This document shows, piece by piece, positions 19,254-28,268 of a stretch of DNA of 64,000 nucleotides. The position numbers and the translations under genes are program-made. Position 1 is the first letter of the stretch, and every line of letters begins with the position of its first letter. The notes beneath the pieces were generated by a model, which was not told where the DNA came from, did no database searches, and worked only from the letters and a program-made list of their open reading frames with translations. The stretch comes from Clostridium sp. (GTDB taxonomy: Bacteria > Bacillota > Clostridia > Clostridiales > Clostridiaceae): NCBI RefSeq assembly GCF_017888565.1, contig NZ_JAGHFX010000058.1, positions 62,001-126,000 of the forward strand. The letters run 5' to 3'.

Positions 19254-20496
19254 AAAAAGTAAAAATAAAAATGTTACATCTATTGCAATAAAGCTAAATT
19301 CTATTTTTGTACGAGATTTATTTTTCAAGTTTCTTTTAATTGATATATGCATAGTGGGTTTATTTATTGGAGTTTGGTGTATTGAAAGCGAATTAAGCTT
19401 TTATGGTGAGTTTGTAAAAAATGCTCAAAGGTCATTTAAATTTTATCCTATAGAAACAGCAAGTTATAAAGTTATTTTTGATAATGGAAAAGTGATGATA
19501 AAAGAGGCTACAACTTTTCTAAATCTTCTTATAAGAGGAATAGGTGCTATTGGAATTATAGAATTAATAATACTATTAAATGAAATGATCTTTGGTACTT
19601 CAAAAAAAAGAAGAATTTTAAAACCACTTAATGAAATAGCAGAAACTGCAAGTAGGCTTAGTGATATGGCTTTTGATGAGCAAAAGTTTCAAAGTCTTGA
19701 AGATGCTATATCTAAGATTAGTCCTATTACATCAGATGAAAGGATTCAGATTGGAGATAATGATCTTCAAGGGTTAGAGGAAGCAATTAATAATTTATTA
19801 GATAGGATGAGAGAATCTTACAGGCAACAAGCAAGATTTGTATCAGATGCATCACATGAGCTTAGAACCCCTATTTCTGTAATACAAGGTTATGCTAATA
19901 TGCTAGATCGTTGGGGAAAAAATGATGAAGAAGTATTAGAAGAATCTATTGCAGCTATAAAAAGTGAATCAGAAAATATGAAGAACTTAGTAGAGCAGTT
20001 ATTGTTTTTAGCTAGAGGCATTAATGGTAAAACTCAACTTAAGATAATAGAGTTTTCTCTAAATGATATGATGAGAGAAGTATTGGAAGAGTCTAAAATG
20101 ATAGATAAATATCACGCATACACATATATAGATTCGGAAGATATAAAAGTTTATGGTGATATATCATTACTTAAACAAACAGCTAGAATATTAATAGAAA
20201 ATGCAGCCAAATATACAGATAAAGGTGAAGATATAATACTAAGATGTGGGAAAAATGATAAAAATGAACCTTATTTTTCAATTCAAGATAATGGAATAGG
20301 AATGGATGAAAAGGACGTAGTTCACATATTTGAACGTTTTTTCAGAGCAGATACTGCAAGGGTTAGAAAGAATGGTGGTACAGGACTAGGGCTTTCTATT
20401 GCTAAATGGATTATTGATAGCCATAATGGATATTTTAGTGTTTTAAGTAGGAAGGACATAGGTACAAGAATAACTGTTATACTTCCTAGAAAGTAG
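19246..20496 (+). CDS. Membrane sensor histidine kinase
   Basis: 416 residues. Two membrane helices (about 25-45 FKFLLIDICIVGLFIGVW and about 90-112) enclose a short external loop of about 45 residues. A linker like HAMP follows, then HisKA (FVSDASHELRTPISVIQGY) and the HATPase domain (NAAKYTDKGED, DNGIGMD, FERFFRADTAR, GGTGLGLSIAK). The ATG lies within the last codons of the regulator gene (8-base overlap), so translation is coupled. The short outside loop suggests it senses a membrane event or a partner, which could be the DUF4342 protein. Confidence 0.9.
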   Translation: MSKKSKNKNVTSIAIKLNSIFVRDLFFKFLLIDICIVGLFIGVWCIESELSFYGEFVKNAQRSFKFYPIETASYKVIFDNGKVMIKEATTFLNLLIRGIGAIGIIELIILLNEMIFGTSKKRRILKPLNEIAETASRLSDMAFDEQKFQSLEDAISKISPITSDERIQIGDNDLQGLEEAINNLLDRMRESYRQQARFVSDASHELRTPISVIQGYANMLDRWGKNDEEVLEESIAAIKSESENMKNLVEQLLFLARGINGKTQLKIIEFSLNDMMREVLEESKMIDKYHAYTYIDSEDIKVYGDISLLKQTARILIENAAKYTDKGEDIILRCGKNDKNEPYFSIQDNGIGMDEKDVVHIFERFFRADTARVRKNGGTGLGLSIAKWIIDSHNGYFSVLSRKDIGTRITVILPRK

Positions 20497-20566
20497 TGGA
20501 ATATATAATATAACAACTAGAAAAGGCAAAAGAGGTTTATTACTTTAAATATAATATAGTATTAAT

Positions 20567-20612
20567 AAAGGAACCCAAATCAAATTATTAGATTTTTGTG
20601 GGTTCCTTTATT
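20567..20612 (+). terminator. Terminator of DUF4342-RR-HK operon
   Basis: AAAGGAACCCA pairs with TGGGTTCCTTT, then TATTATATATTTTTTT. Confidence 0.85.
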
Positions 20613-20836
20613 ATATATTTTTTTGATTTAAGATGCAAACTATAAAATTATTAAAATTTAATTATGAGAAAAAAAATGTTATAGATGTATTTAAAAATGA
20701 GTATTCTGAATAAGATTTTATTTTGATTTTTATCAGAATAAAATACCTAAAACAAACTAAAAATATATATGGTAGATTTATAAAATAAAATTAATAAATA
20801 ACTTAAGATGATGTTGTTAAAGGAGTGTAAAGAACA

Positions 20837-21379
20837 ATGCAGAAAAAAATAGGCCGCATAATAATATACGCAATAATTTTAACATTAACTATGTCTAATA
20901 TAGCGTATGCACAACCACCAGAACAAATAGCACCAATAGCACCATATGGACCAAAAGTTGAAGATTTGAAAAATAAGGAAGAGCTTGTAAGAAGTTTACG
21001 AGAAATTGAAACAATAAGAAAAAATTTAAGTGCTATAAACATAAATGCTGATTCAACTCCAGAAGATTTGAAATCTATTAATCAAGATTTAGAATATTAT
21101 ATACAACAATTTGAGACTATTGAGAAAAATTTACAAAATCATAAAGTTTCATATAAAGATTCTTTTTCAGACGTATTCTTTTCAGAACAAATTTTATTTG
21201 TAGCTGGAAGTTTTGTTATAAGTATAAGACAACAACAAAATTTAATAAGAGAGTTGGAAAGTAATAGAGAAGAAGCAAAAAAATTATTTTATTCATCATA
21301 TTTAATACCAGTATATTATTATCTTACTTTAGGAGACAATATGATAGCTTATATCGAAACATATTTTAGGATAACTTAA
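20837..21379 (+). CDS. Secreted helical protein, unknown function
   Basis: 180 residues. A signal peptide (to about residue 25, cleaved near AYAQ) and a proline-rich start (QPPEQIAPIAPYGP) precede a mostly helical body with two coiled-coil-prone stretches (EELVRSLREIETIRKNL, LIRELESNREEAKKL). No known motif. GGAG lies 11 bases before the ATG. The gene is monocistronic: an operon terminator is upstream, its own terminator downstream. Likely exported and wall- or membrane-associated. Confidence 0.75.
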   Translation: MQKKIGRIIIYAIILTLTMSNIAYAQPPEQIAPIAPYGPKVEDLKNKEELVRSLREIETIRKNLSAININADSTPEDLKSINQDLEYYIQQFETIEKNLQNHKVSYKDSFSDVFFSEQILFVAGSFVISIRQQQNLIRELESNREEAKKLFYSSYLIPVYYYLTLGDNMIAYIETYFRIT

Positions 21380-21414
21380 AAAACTTTTATATTTTAATTA
21401 TTGATATATAATGA

Positions 21415-21456
21415 TAGCCACTAAAATAAACTGAGATTTTAGTGGCTTTTTATTTT
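21415..21456 (+). terminator. Terminator after secreted helical protein gene
   Basis: AGCCACTAAAAT pairs with ATTTTAGTGGCT, followed by TTTTATTTT. Confidence 0.9.
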
Positions 21457-21540
21457 ATACAATTAAAAACAAATTTACTTTAAGTTACAATAATTTAATA
21501 TTTGTACTAGATAGAATAATTAATGAATATTTTCTATGAA

Positions 21541-21587
21541 AAAAGTGACAATAAATATAAAATAAATACTATATTTATTGTCACTTT
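21541..21587 (-). terminator. Leftward terminator of the small Asn-rich gene
   Basis: AAAGTGACAATAAATATA and its perfect complement form an 18-pair stem. Read leftwards it ends in a run of T, so it serves the minus-strand gene at 21655. Confidence 0.75.
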
Positions 21588-21654
21588 GGTTATTAATAAA
21601 AGAAGTGAAAAATTTATTAGAGTTTTTTATTAGTTGGAAGCTTTAATTCATTAT

Positions 21655-21756
21655 CTACTTTACTTGGTTGTTTCCCTTATCTTTATTATTGTTGTCCCTA
21701 TTTTTCCCAAAATTACTCTTGTTATTTTTATTTTTGTTATATTGAGAACTACCCAT
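21655..21756 (-). CDS. 33-residue Asn/Lys-rich small protein
   Basis: Too short for the track. MGSSQYNKNKNNKSNFGKNR, then DNNNKDKGNNQVK and a stop. GGTGGTG is correctly spaced before the ATG and a strong leftward terminator follows. The composition (about 40% Asn, 25% Lys, no hydrophobic core) suggests an unfolded, nucleic-acid or spore-associated peptide. Not recognised as a named family. Confidence 0.55.
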   Translation of the reverse strand: MGSSQYNKNKNNKSNFGKNRDNNNKDKGNNQVK

Positions 21757-22031
21757 ATATATCACCACCTTACTTTAATACTTATTATTTGCGTAAAAAG
21801 TTCTTGATATTCACTCAAAAGCAAGTGTAAATTAAAGCAAATTAGTAATATATAGCTTATTTGTTTGTAGTAGCAATGTAAGGTAGTTGGAAGCTGGTTT
21901 TGGCATAATTATTTATTATTTTTGTATAATTAATTTAAAATAATGCTATGAATATATACTTTGATGTTAAGATTAGTTGATAGAAATTAAGTGTAAAGTT
22001 AAATATAATAAGTATGAAAGGTATGATAAAT

Positions 22032-22460
22032 ATGATTTGCGAAAATTTAAAAAGGTTAAGAAAAATATATCAGTATACTCAAGAGCAAGTAGCAGAAAAG
22101 ATAAATGTTTCAAGACAATCTATTGCAAAATGGGAAAGTGGCGAATCTACACCTGATATAATTAGTTGTACTGAACTTGCAAAATTATATAATGTAACAA
22201 TAGATAATTTAGTTAGCCATTCAGAAGAAGAGTCAGGCATTGTAATACCACCAAAAGGAAAATACTTTTTTGGAGCTGTTACAGTTGGAGAGCGGGGGCA
22301 AATTGTAATTCCTAAAGATGCAAGAGAAGTTTTTAATATTAATTCAGGAGATAAGCTATTGATATTAGGAGATGAAGATAGAGGACTTGCAATTGTGCAT
22401 CAAAGGAATTTAATAAACTTCATAGGAGAAATAGGAATTCCAAGAGAAAATAATGATTAG
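22032..22460 (+). CDS. XRE helix-turn-helix plus AbrB-like regulator
   Basis: 142 residues from ATG 22032. The track starts at 22014, but GAAAGGT at 22016-22022 is the likely ribosome binding site. The N-terminal XRE domain (about 1-62) is LKRLRKIYQYTQEQVAEKIN then VSRQSIAKWESGE. The C-terminal half (about 78-130) is a SpoVT/AbrB swapped-hairpin domain, VTVGERGQIVIPKDAREVF. Two DNA-binding folds in one chain are unusual but known in clostridia. The glycosyltransferase starts 32 bases later in the same direction, so it is probably co-transcribed and controlled by this protein. Confidence 0.87.
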   Translation: MICENLKRLRKIYQYTQEQVAEKINVSRQSIAKWESGESTPDIISCTELAKLYNVTIDNLVSHSEEESGIVIPPKGKYFFGAVTVGERGQIVIPKDAREVFNINSGDKLLILGDEDRGLAIVHQRNLINFIGEIGIPRENND

Positions 22461-22492
22461 TAGTAAAATAAATTGATAAGGGATGATTTGAG

Positions 22493-23680
22493 ATGAGTAA
22501 AATAGTATTTTTTTGTATTCCTGCAAGTGGACATACAAATCCTACTATTGAAGTAGTAAGAGAATTAGTAATTAGAGGCAATGAAGTATGGTATTATTCA
22601 TTTAATGAATTTAAAGATAAAATTCAAGATGCAGGTGCAAATTTTATAAGCTGTGATGATTATCTTCCAGAATTACGTCCACAAGATGAGAAAAAAATAG
22701 GTAAGGATTTTTCAGCTTTAATAGAAATGGTAGTGGATACAACTATAGCTTTAGATAAAAAAGTATGTGCTGAATTAGAAAGTATTAAACCTGACTGTAT
22801 TGTATCAGATTCTTTATGCTTTTGGGGGAAATTATTTGCTGAAAAATTGGATATTCCTTATATATGTTCAACAACAACTTTTGCATTTAATAAATATACA
22901 GCAAAAATGATGAAGCAAGGGCTTAAAGAAATTATCCGTATGATTTTAGGCGTGGGACGAATTAATAAAAAATTAGAATTATTAAGAAGTCATGGATATT
23001 ATGTTAAGGACTTTATTTCTATAATTCAAAATGATAATGAAACAAACACTATTGTATATACATCAAAGGAATTTCAGCCAATGGTAGACACCTTTTCTTC
23101 GAAATATTATTTTGTAGGACCATCGGTTGCAAATATTACAATTAAAAAAGAAGAAAGAAAGCGTAAGAAAATATATATTTCACTTGGAACTGTAAATAAT
23201 AAAAATATTAAATTTTATAAAAACTGTATTAATGCATTTAAAGATTGTGATTTAGACGTTGTTATGTCAATTGGAAAGGGAACTTCAATTTCGGAACTAG
23301 GTATTATACCAGGTAATTTTGAAGTGAAAAACAGTGTAGAGCAAATTAAAGTTCTTCAAAATGTAGATGTGTTTATTACTCATTGCGGAATGAATAGTGT
23401 TAATGAAAGTTTATATTATGGAGTTCCTATGGTTATGTATCCTAGGCAATCAGAACAAGGTATGGTATGTAGGAGAGTTGCTGATTTGGGTGCTGGAATA
23501 GTTTTAAAAGGTAATAACCCTAAATACATTAAGGAAGCATTATTGGAGGTTACAAGGAACAATAAATATAAAGAAAATGCAGAAAAATTAGGAAAGAGCT
23601 TTAGAAGTGCAGGAGGATATAAAGAAGCAGCAGATACAGTGATAAGTCTTATAAGTCATAGTAAATCTAATAACTTTTAA
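22493..23680 (+). CDS. MGT-type UDP-glycosyltransferase (GT1)
   Basis: 395 residues in the two-Rossmann GT-B layout. The acceptor-side half begins FCIPASGHTNPTIEVVRELV with the base His in GH. The donor-side half has YISLGTVNNK and ends with the GT1 signature VFITHCGMNSVNESLYYGVP MVMYP. This type glucosylates macrolides and other small hydrophobic acceptors from UDP-sugars in the cytoplasm. Downstream of an XRE-AbrB regulator it could serve drug detoxification or glycolipid synthesis. The natural acceptor cannot be read from sequence. Confidence 0.88.
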   Translation: MSKIVFFCIPASGHTNPTIEVVRELVIRGNEVWYYSFNEFKDKIQDAGANFISCDDYLPELRPQDEKKIGKDFSALIEMVVDTTIALDKKVCAELESIKPDCIVSDSLCFWGKLFAEKLDIPYICSTTTFAFNKYTAKMMKQGLKEIIRMILGVGRINKKLELLRSHGYYVKDFISIIQNDNETNTIVYTSKEFQPMVDTFSSKYYFVGPSVANITIKKEERKRKKIYISLGTVNNKNIKFYKNCINAFKDCDLDVVMSIGKGTSISELGIIPGNFEVKNSVEQIKVLQNVDVFITHCGMNSVNESLYYGVPMVMYPRQSEQGMVCRRVADLGAGIVLKGNNPKYIKEALLEVTRNNKYKENAEKLGKSFRSAGGYKEAADTVISLISHSKSNNF

Positions 23681-23747
23681 ATATAGAATTAGACCTAATA
23701 TGAAATATAATTATAGATATAGTTATTGATTTTTTAAGTAAAAAATT

Positions 23748-23974
23748 AAATTAAAGTATAATTTTTAGTATATGGGACTGTATAAAATAAAGTTTATACA
23801 GTCCCTAGACTTATATATTTTAAGATTATTGAATTCTTACATATTTACATTAATTCACACCATCTCTAGTACAGGTATATTTAAAAGGTGGTTGAGTTTG
23901 AAGATAAAATCCATTTCTAACTTGAGAAATCCAATTTTAAAAATTTTCTAACCAAGCGCTTCTATTAAAAAATC
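23748..23974. repeat. Left copy of the direct repeat flanking the alpha-glucoside island
   Basis: Matches 32098-32347 in the same orientation, including a hairpin (here GGGACTGTATAAA/TTTATACAGTCCC, 23774-23805), CCTAGAYTTATATATTTTAAG, and the 3' end of the gene at 32223. Positions 23882-23938 are identical to 32255-32311 over 57 bases. The copies lie just outside the two RpiR genes that bracket the GH4/PTS pairs. Confidence 0.85.
23850..23974 (-). pseudogene. Remnant of a paralogue of the gene at 32223
   Basis: Minus strand reads FFNRSAWLENF, a stop, then NWISQVRNGFYLQTQPPF and KYTCTRDGVN with the native stop. This equals the last 40 residues of the 208-residue protein at 32223 apart from a few substitutions and one CAA-to-TAA change. 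Immediately upstream in the gene sense, CTTGAGCATTCTT resembles a stretch near the other gene's 5' end (32779), so the middle may have been deleted. Not functional. Confidence 0.85.
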
Positions 23975-23994
23975 TTGAGCATTCTTATTTTACT

Positions 23995-24750
23995 TTAATA
24001 TATATATTTTTCAAGGTATCTAAAAAATATATACTCTGAAACTATTAGAGCTTGAGTACGAGAAACTATGTTATAATTCTTGCGAACAAAAGATGTTGAA
24101 GTAACATAAAGGGATTTATCAGCAAGTTTTGATTGAGAATTATTGCTTAAATCGGTAAGCGATATTATTTTAACACCTCTAGTTTTAGCTATATTTAATG
24201 CCTTTAATACTTGTATAGTTTCTCCTGACATAGAGACTGCAAAGATAAGATCATTGGATGTTAAAGATGCAGCAGCTATGTACATCATACTACTATCATC
24301 ATAGTTAAAGGCTGTTTTTCCTATGGTTCTAAATTTCTTTGCTACCTCAGAGCAAACTAGTCTAGATGAGCCTTCTCCAAAAAATTCTATTCTATTTGCA
24401 TTATGTAAAAGATCTAAGATTTCTTCTAAAATATCTTCATTAATAAGTTCAATAGATTTATTTATATCTTTAAAAAGGTTAGGTGAATTTTCATTAAAGT
24501 GATTGTTAAAAGTTTCTTCGGAACTTTTTATATTTAATGCAAAAGATGCTTTAAATTCTGCAAAACCTGCAAAACCTAGCTTTTTGCAGAAACGAACTAT
24601 AGAAGCTGGAGATGTATAGGTATTTTCAGCTAAATCATTAATTTTAATTGATTTAATATCATTAGCACGTTTCATGCAAAAATTTAAAATATCTAATTCA
24701 TTTTTATTTAGTTTATCTGTATTTGTACTTATCATTTTATAGAAATCCAT
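23995..24750 (-). CDS. RpiR/MurR-family regulator, left side of alpha-glucoside island
   Basis: 251 residues. N-terminal helix-turn-helix (about 20-80, ENTYTSPASIVRFCKKLGFA) and C-terminal SIS domain (about 110-235, FFGEGSSRLVCSEVAKKFR, FAVSMSGETIQVLKAL). Transcribed away from the GH4 gene with 185 bases between them, where TGAAA/TTTCA sites lie. Probably controls the first GH4-PTS pair and responds to a phosphorylated disaccharide or glucose phosphate. It ends 21 bases from the pseudogene remnant. Start is preceded by AAAAGGGG. Confidence 0.88.
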   Translation of the reverse strand: MDFYKMISTNTDKLNKNELDILNFCMKRANDIKSIKINDLAENTYTSPASIVRFCKKLGFAGFAEFKASFALNIKSSEETFNNHFNENSPNLFKDINKSIELINEDILEEILDLLHNANRIEFFGEGSSRLVCSEVAKKFRTIGKTAFNYDDSSMMYIAAASLTSNDLIFAVSMSGETIQVLKALNIAKTRGVKIISLTDLSNNSQSKLADKSLYVTSTSFVRKNYNIVSRTQALIVSEYIFFRYLEKYIY

Positions 24751-24786
24751 TGTTTGTCCCCTTTTAAGTTAGTGATAGCCTCGTAG

Positions 24787-24810
24787 TGAAAATTATTTCA
24801 TCAAATGAAA
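24787..24810. promoter_or_regulatory. Candidate RpiR operators upstream of first GH4 gene
   Basis: Overlapping repeats TGAAA-ATTA-TTTCA (24787-24800) and TTTCA-TCAAA-TGAAA (24796-24810) between divergent RpiR and GH4 genes. The TTTCA-N5-TGAAA form is the same as upstream of the second GH4 gene. A -10-like TATAAT is at 24877-24882 with a weak -35. Confidence 0.55.
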
Positions 24811-24935
24811 ATTTTTTAATTTTTGAATAAAATTGATAAAGGTATAAAGAGCCTTTAAAAACATTTTCATGCCTAATATAATTATACATGTAGCTGGCAC
24901 TACAAACAATAATTTAATCTAAGGAGTTGGTAGAG

Positions 24936-26258
24936 ATGAAGAAATTTAATGTGACACTAGTTGGTGGGGGAAGTACTTGGACACCAGGTTTATTACAAAC
25001 ACTATGCAAATTGAAGGAAAGATTTCCATTAAATAAATTAGTTCTATTTGATATAAATGAGGAAAGACAAGCAGTTATAGGAGAATTTGCTAAGGTATTA
25101 TTTAAAGAAGAGTATCCTGAATTGGATTTTAAATATACAACTAAGGTTGAAGAAGCATATAATGAGGTTGATTTTGTATTTATGCAAATGAGAACTGGGG
25201 GATATGAAATGAGAGAAAAGGATGAAAAGATACCACTAAGCATGGGACTAATTGGACAAGAAACTTGTGGAGCAGGTGGATTTGCTTACGGGTTAAGATC
25301 TATTAGAGATATGATAGATACAGTTAATGATATCAGATCTTATTCAAAAGATGCATGGATATTAAATTATACTAACCCAGCAGCAATAGTGGCTGAAGCA
25401 ATTAGAAGAGAATTCCCAGAAGATAAGAGAATACTTAATATCTGTGATCAACCTGTAAACCTTTTGAGATCTTATGGAAGAATATTAGGACGAGATTCAA
25501 AGGATTTTGAACCTGTCTATTTTGGATTAAATCACTTTGGATGGTTCACTAATCTTTATGATTCAGAAGGTAATGATTTAGTACCAGAATTAAAGATTTT
25601 AATAAAAGAAAGAGGATTCTTGCCTGTTGATGCTGAACAAAGAGATCAATCTTGGTTAGATACGTATGGCATGGTTCAGAACATGTGTGAAGATTTTAGC
25701 GATTATTTACCAAATACTTATCTTCAATACTACTTATATCCAGATTACAAGGTGAAAAAATTAAATCCAGAATATACAAGAGCAAATGAGGTTATGGATG
25801 GTAGAGAAAAAAGAGTATTTGAAGAGTGCCAAAAAGTAATTGATCATGGAACTATGGAAGGATGCGAAATGGTTCATAATGATGCACATAGTGAATTTAT
25901 GATTCAAGTTGCAGAATCTATAGCATATAATCAAGGGAAAATCTTTATTGTAATAGTAGAAAATAATGGAGCAATATCAAATATTCAAGATGATGCAATG
26001 GTAGAAGTCGCTGCAGTATTAACAGCTAACGGACCAAGACCACTTAGAGTAGGAAAGATAGGAACCTTCTATAAAGGTTTAATAGAAGCACAATTAGCTT
26101 ATGAAAAGTTAGCTGTAGATGCTTATTTTGAAGGATCTTATTCAAAGGCACTTCAAGCATTAACTTTAAATAGAACAATTGTAGACGCATATAAAGCAAG
26201 AAAAATTTTAGATAAACTGATTGAAGCTAATAAAGAATACTGGCCAGAATTTAAGTAA
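24936..26258 (+). CDS. GH4 6-phospho-alpha-glucosidase-like enzyme, paralogue 1
   Basis: 440 residues, NAD- and metal-dependent hydrolase that acts by oxidation at C3 and elimination. Rossmann start VTLVGGGSTWTPG, MRTGG, GQETCGAGG, NYTNPAAIV, metal ligands Cys in NICDQP and His in GLNHFGW. Most of the chain matches GlvA/MalH-type 6-phospho-alpha-glucosidases. These usually read CDMP at the specificity motif; here it is CDQP, so the substrate may differ. The track starts at TTG 24927, but AAGGAG before it serves ATG 24936. The PTS gene follows in the same direction. Confidence 0.88.
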   Translation: MKKFNVTLVGGGSTWTPGLLQTLCKLKERFPLNKLVLFDINEERQAVIGEFAKVLFKEEYPELDFKYTTKVEEAYNEVDFVFMQMRTGGYEMREKDEKIPLSMGLIGQETCGAGGFAYGLRSIRDMIDTVNDIRSYSKDAWILNYTNPAAIVAEAIRREFPEDKRILNICDQPVNLLRSYGRILGRDSKDFEPVYFGLNHFGWFTNLYDSEGNDLVPELKILIKERGFLPVDAEQRDQSWLDTYGMVQNMCEDFSDYLPNTYLQYYLYPDYKVKKLNPEYTRANEVMDGREKRVFEECQKVIDHGTMEGCEMVHNDAHSEFMIQVAESIAYNQGKIFIVIVENNGAISNIQDDAMVEVAAVLTANGPRPLRVGKIGTFYKGLIEAQLAYEKLAVDAYFEGSYSKALQALTLNRTIVDAYKARKILDKLIEANKEYWPEFK

Positions 26259-26422
26259 TAATTAAATAAATTAAAAATATTAAAAGAAGATATAAGTTAA
26301 TAAATTGACTAAATAATACAATAGTAAAATTGACCTGATTGAGGTATATGTTGAATAGAAAGAGAAATGACAATATCTTAGTCAGGTCATATAAATATTA
26401 TAAAAAGGGAGAGACATCATTT

Positions 26423-27982
26423 ATGAAAGATTCAAAGTATTTTGCAGCCTTTCAACAGTTAGGAAAGGTTCTTATGACACCAGTTATGTTACTACCAATA
26501 GCGGGTATTTTACTTGGGATTGGAGCAGCATTTACAAGTACAAATTTAGTAAGTACATTTCCATTGCTTGCAAACGATTACTTGAGGTTATTCTTTAATT
26601 TATGTAAATCAGCAGGAAATTCAGTATTTAATTTTTTACCAATAATATTTGCTATATCTATAGCAATTGGATATGCCAAAAAAGAAAAAGGAATAGCAGC
26701 ATTAGCATCAGTGATTGCTTTTATAACTATGCATAATATTATGAGTACTTTATTAATGCATTTAGGAAAGCTTAATCCAAGTAGCTTAACTACAGGTCAA
26801 TCATTAGTTTTAGGAATACCTTCATTAGATGTTGGAGTATTTGGTGGAATTATAGTAGGTTTTATGGTAGCTTTCCTACATAATAAATTTTACAATATTG
26901 CATTACCACCAGTATTAGGGATTTTCAGTGGAACAAAATTTGTACCAATGATTTCAATATTATGTTCATTAATTTTAGGTTTTATAATGGCGGGAATTTG
27001 GCCAGCGATTCAAGGGGGATTAACTTCATTAAGTAATTTAATTAATTCTACAGGGGCATTTGGAACAGTTATTTACGGTTTATCAGAACGTGCGCTTTTA
27101 CCTTTTGGATTACACCATTTTGTTTATTTACCATTTTTCTTCACTAATTTAGGTGGATCAGCAATAATTGATGGAAATATAGTAGAGGGAGCAGTTAACA
27201 TATACCAAGCTCAATTAGCATCTCCATTAGCAATGTTTGATATTGATGTAACAAGATTTATAATGAATGGTAAAATAATTGTAGCTGCATTTGGTTTAAT
27301 AGGTGGGGCTTTGGCAATGTATAAGACTGCAAAGCCAGAAAAGAAAAATATAGTTAGAGGGTTAATAATTGCAGCAGCAATACCAGCTTTCTTTACAGGG
27401 ATTACAGAGCCGATTGAATATTCATTCTTATTTGTAGCACCAATGTTATTTGTAGTTCATTCACTTTATTCAGGACTTGCATATTTCTTAACTTATATTC
27501 TACAAGTAAACGTTCCAGGAACATCAGCGTTTGGAGGACCATTCTTAAGTACAATATTTAATGGTATAATGCAAGCTGATAAGGGTTCAAACTGGATTTG
27601 GATACCTATTTTAGGGATTATTTTCTTCTTTTTATACTACTTTACATTTAAATTTATGATATTAAAGTTTAATTATAAAACTCCAGGAAGAGAAGATGAA
27701 ATAGTAGATGAGACATCAGAAAATAATAATTTATCTAAAGCAGATGTATTATACGATATTATAGAGGGACTAGGTGGACAAGATAATATACTACATGTTG
27801 ATGCATGCTTCACAAGATTAAGAGTAAAGGTTAAGAATAAAGAAATTGTAGGAGATGCGAATCTTTGGAAAAAGCTTGGTGCCAATGGTGTTGTTCAAGT
27901 AAGTGATGGAGTACAAGTTATCTATGGTTCTAAAGCAGATGTATATAAAACTCAAATTAGAGAAGTATTAGGTGTTGAGTAA
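26423..27982 (+). CDS. PTS alpha-glucoside transporter IICB, paralogue 1
   Basis: The IIC domain (about 1-420) has some ten hydrophobic segments, with YGLSERALLPFGLHHFVY and GITEPIEYSFLFVAP. The C-terminal IIB domain (about 445-519) has the phospho-cysteine in VDACFTRLRVK. There is no IIA domain, so phosphate must come from a IIA-glucose protein encoded elsewhere. The track adds 28 residues from 26339, but AAAAAGGGAGAG before ATG 26423 and the resulting 519 residues, exactly the length of the paralogue at 29628, support the shorter form. Imports alpha-glucosides such as maltose as 6-phosphates for the GH4 enzyme before it. Confidence 0.9.
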   Translation: MKDSKYFAAFQQLGKVLMTPVMLLPIAGILLGIGAAFTSTNLVSTFPLLANDYLRLFFNLCKSAGNSVFNFLPIIFAISIAIGYAKKEKGIAALASVIAFITMHNIMSTLLMHLGKLNPSSLTTGQSLVLGIPSLDVGVFGGIIVGFMVAFLHNKFYNIALPPVLGIFSGTKFVPMISILCSLILGFIMAGIWPAIQGGLTSLSNLINSTGAFGTVIYGLSERALLPFGLHHFVYLPFFFTNLGGSAIIDGNIVEGAVNIYQAQLASPLAMFDIDVTRFIMNGKIIVAAFGLIGGALAMYKTAKPEKKNIVRGLIIAAAIPAFFTGITEPIEYSFLFVAPMLFVVHSLYSGLAYFLTYILQVNVPGTSAFGGPFLSTIFNGIMQADKGSNWIWIPILGIIFFFLYYFTFKFMILKFNYKTPGREDEIVDETSENNNLSKADVLYDIIEGLGGQDNILHVDACFTRLRVKVKNKEIVGDANLWKKLGANGVVQVSDGVQVIYGSKADVYKTQIREVLGVE

Positions 27983-28067
27983 TTAGATTAAAAGCTTATT
28001 ATTAAATATCTTATTATAAATTTTACAATAAAAAATCATTTTTTAACTAAGAACTATATAGATAGAT

Positions 28068-28099
28068 AAATCTCTCAATTTTAAATTGAGAGATTTTTC
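28068..28099 (+). terminator. Terminator after first GH4-PTS pair
   Basis: AAATCTCTCAATTT and AAATTGAGAGATTT form a near-continuous stem followed by TT. Separates the two pairs into two transcripts. Confidence 0.88.
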
Positions 28100-28173
28100 A
28101 TATTAAGTAATAAATTTCGAATCAAATTTAGATTTTAGATAGTTTTCATCTTATATAAAAGTATGAGTAACAA

Positions 28174-28198
28174 AAATTTCATAATGTGAAATTTTTCA
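28174..28198. promoter_or_regulatory. Candidate RpiR operators upstream of second GH4 gene
   Basis: AAATTTCA-TAATG-TGAAATTT (28174-28194), eight-base perfect arms, overlapping TGAAA-TT-TTTCA (28187-28198). A -10-like TATAGT is at 28220-28225, so binding would cover or abut the -35 region. Confidence 0.6.
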
Positions 28199-28268
28199 AT
28201 TTTTATTTATTTCACATGATATAGTATAAACATCAAGAGAAAACATTTACAAAAAGGAGATGATTGCA

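Noticed and set aside
15001-22031. Possible prophage or island of small genes
   Set aside because: Small unknown proteins and decay, but no phage structural genes, integrase or tRNA attachment site.
24914-25243. 109-residue minus-strand ORF
   Set aside because: Antisense shadow of the first GH4 gene.
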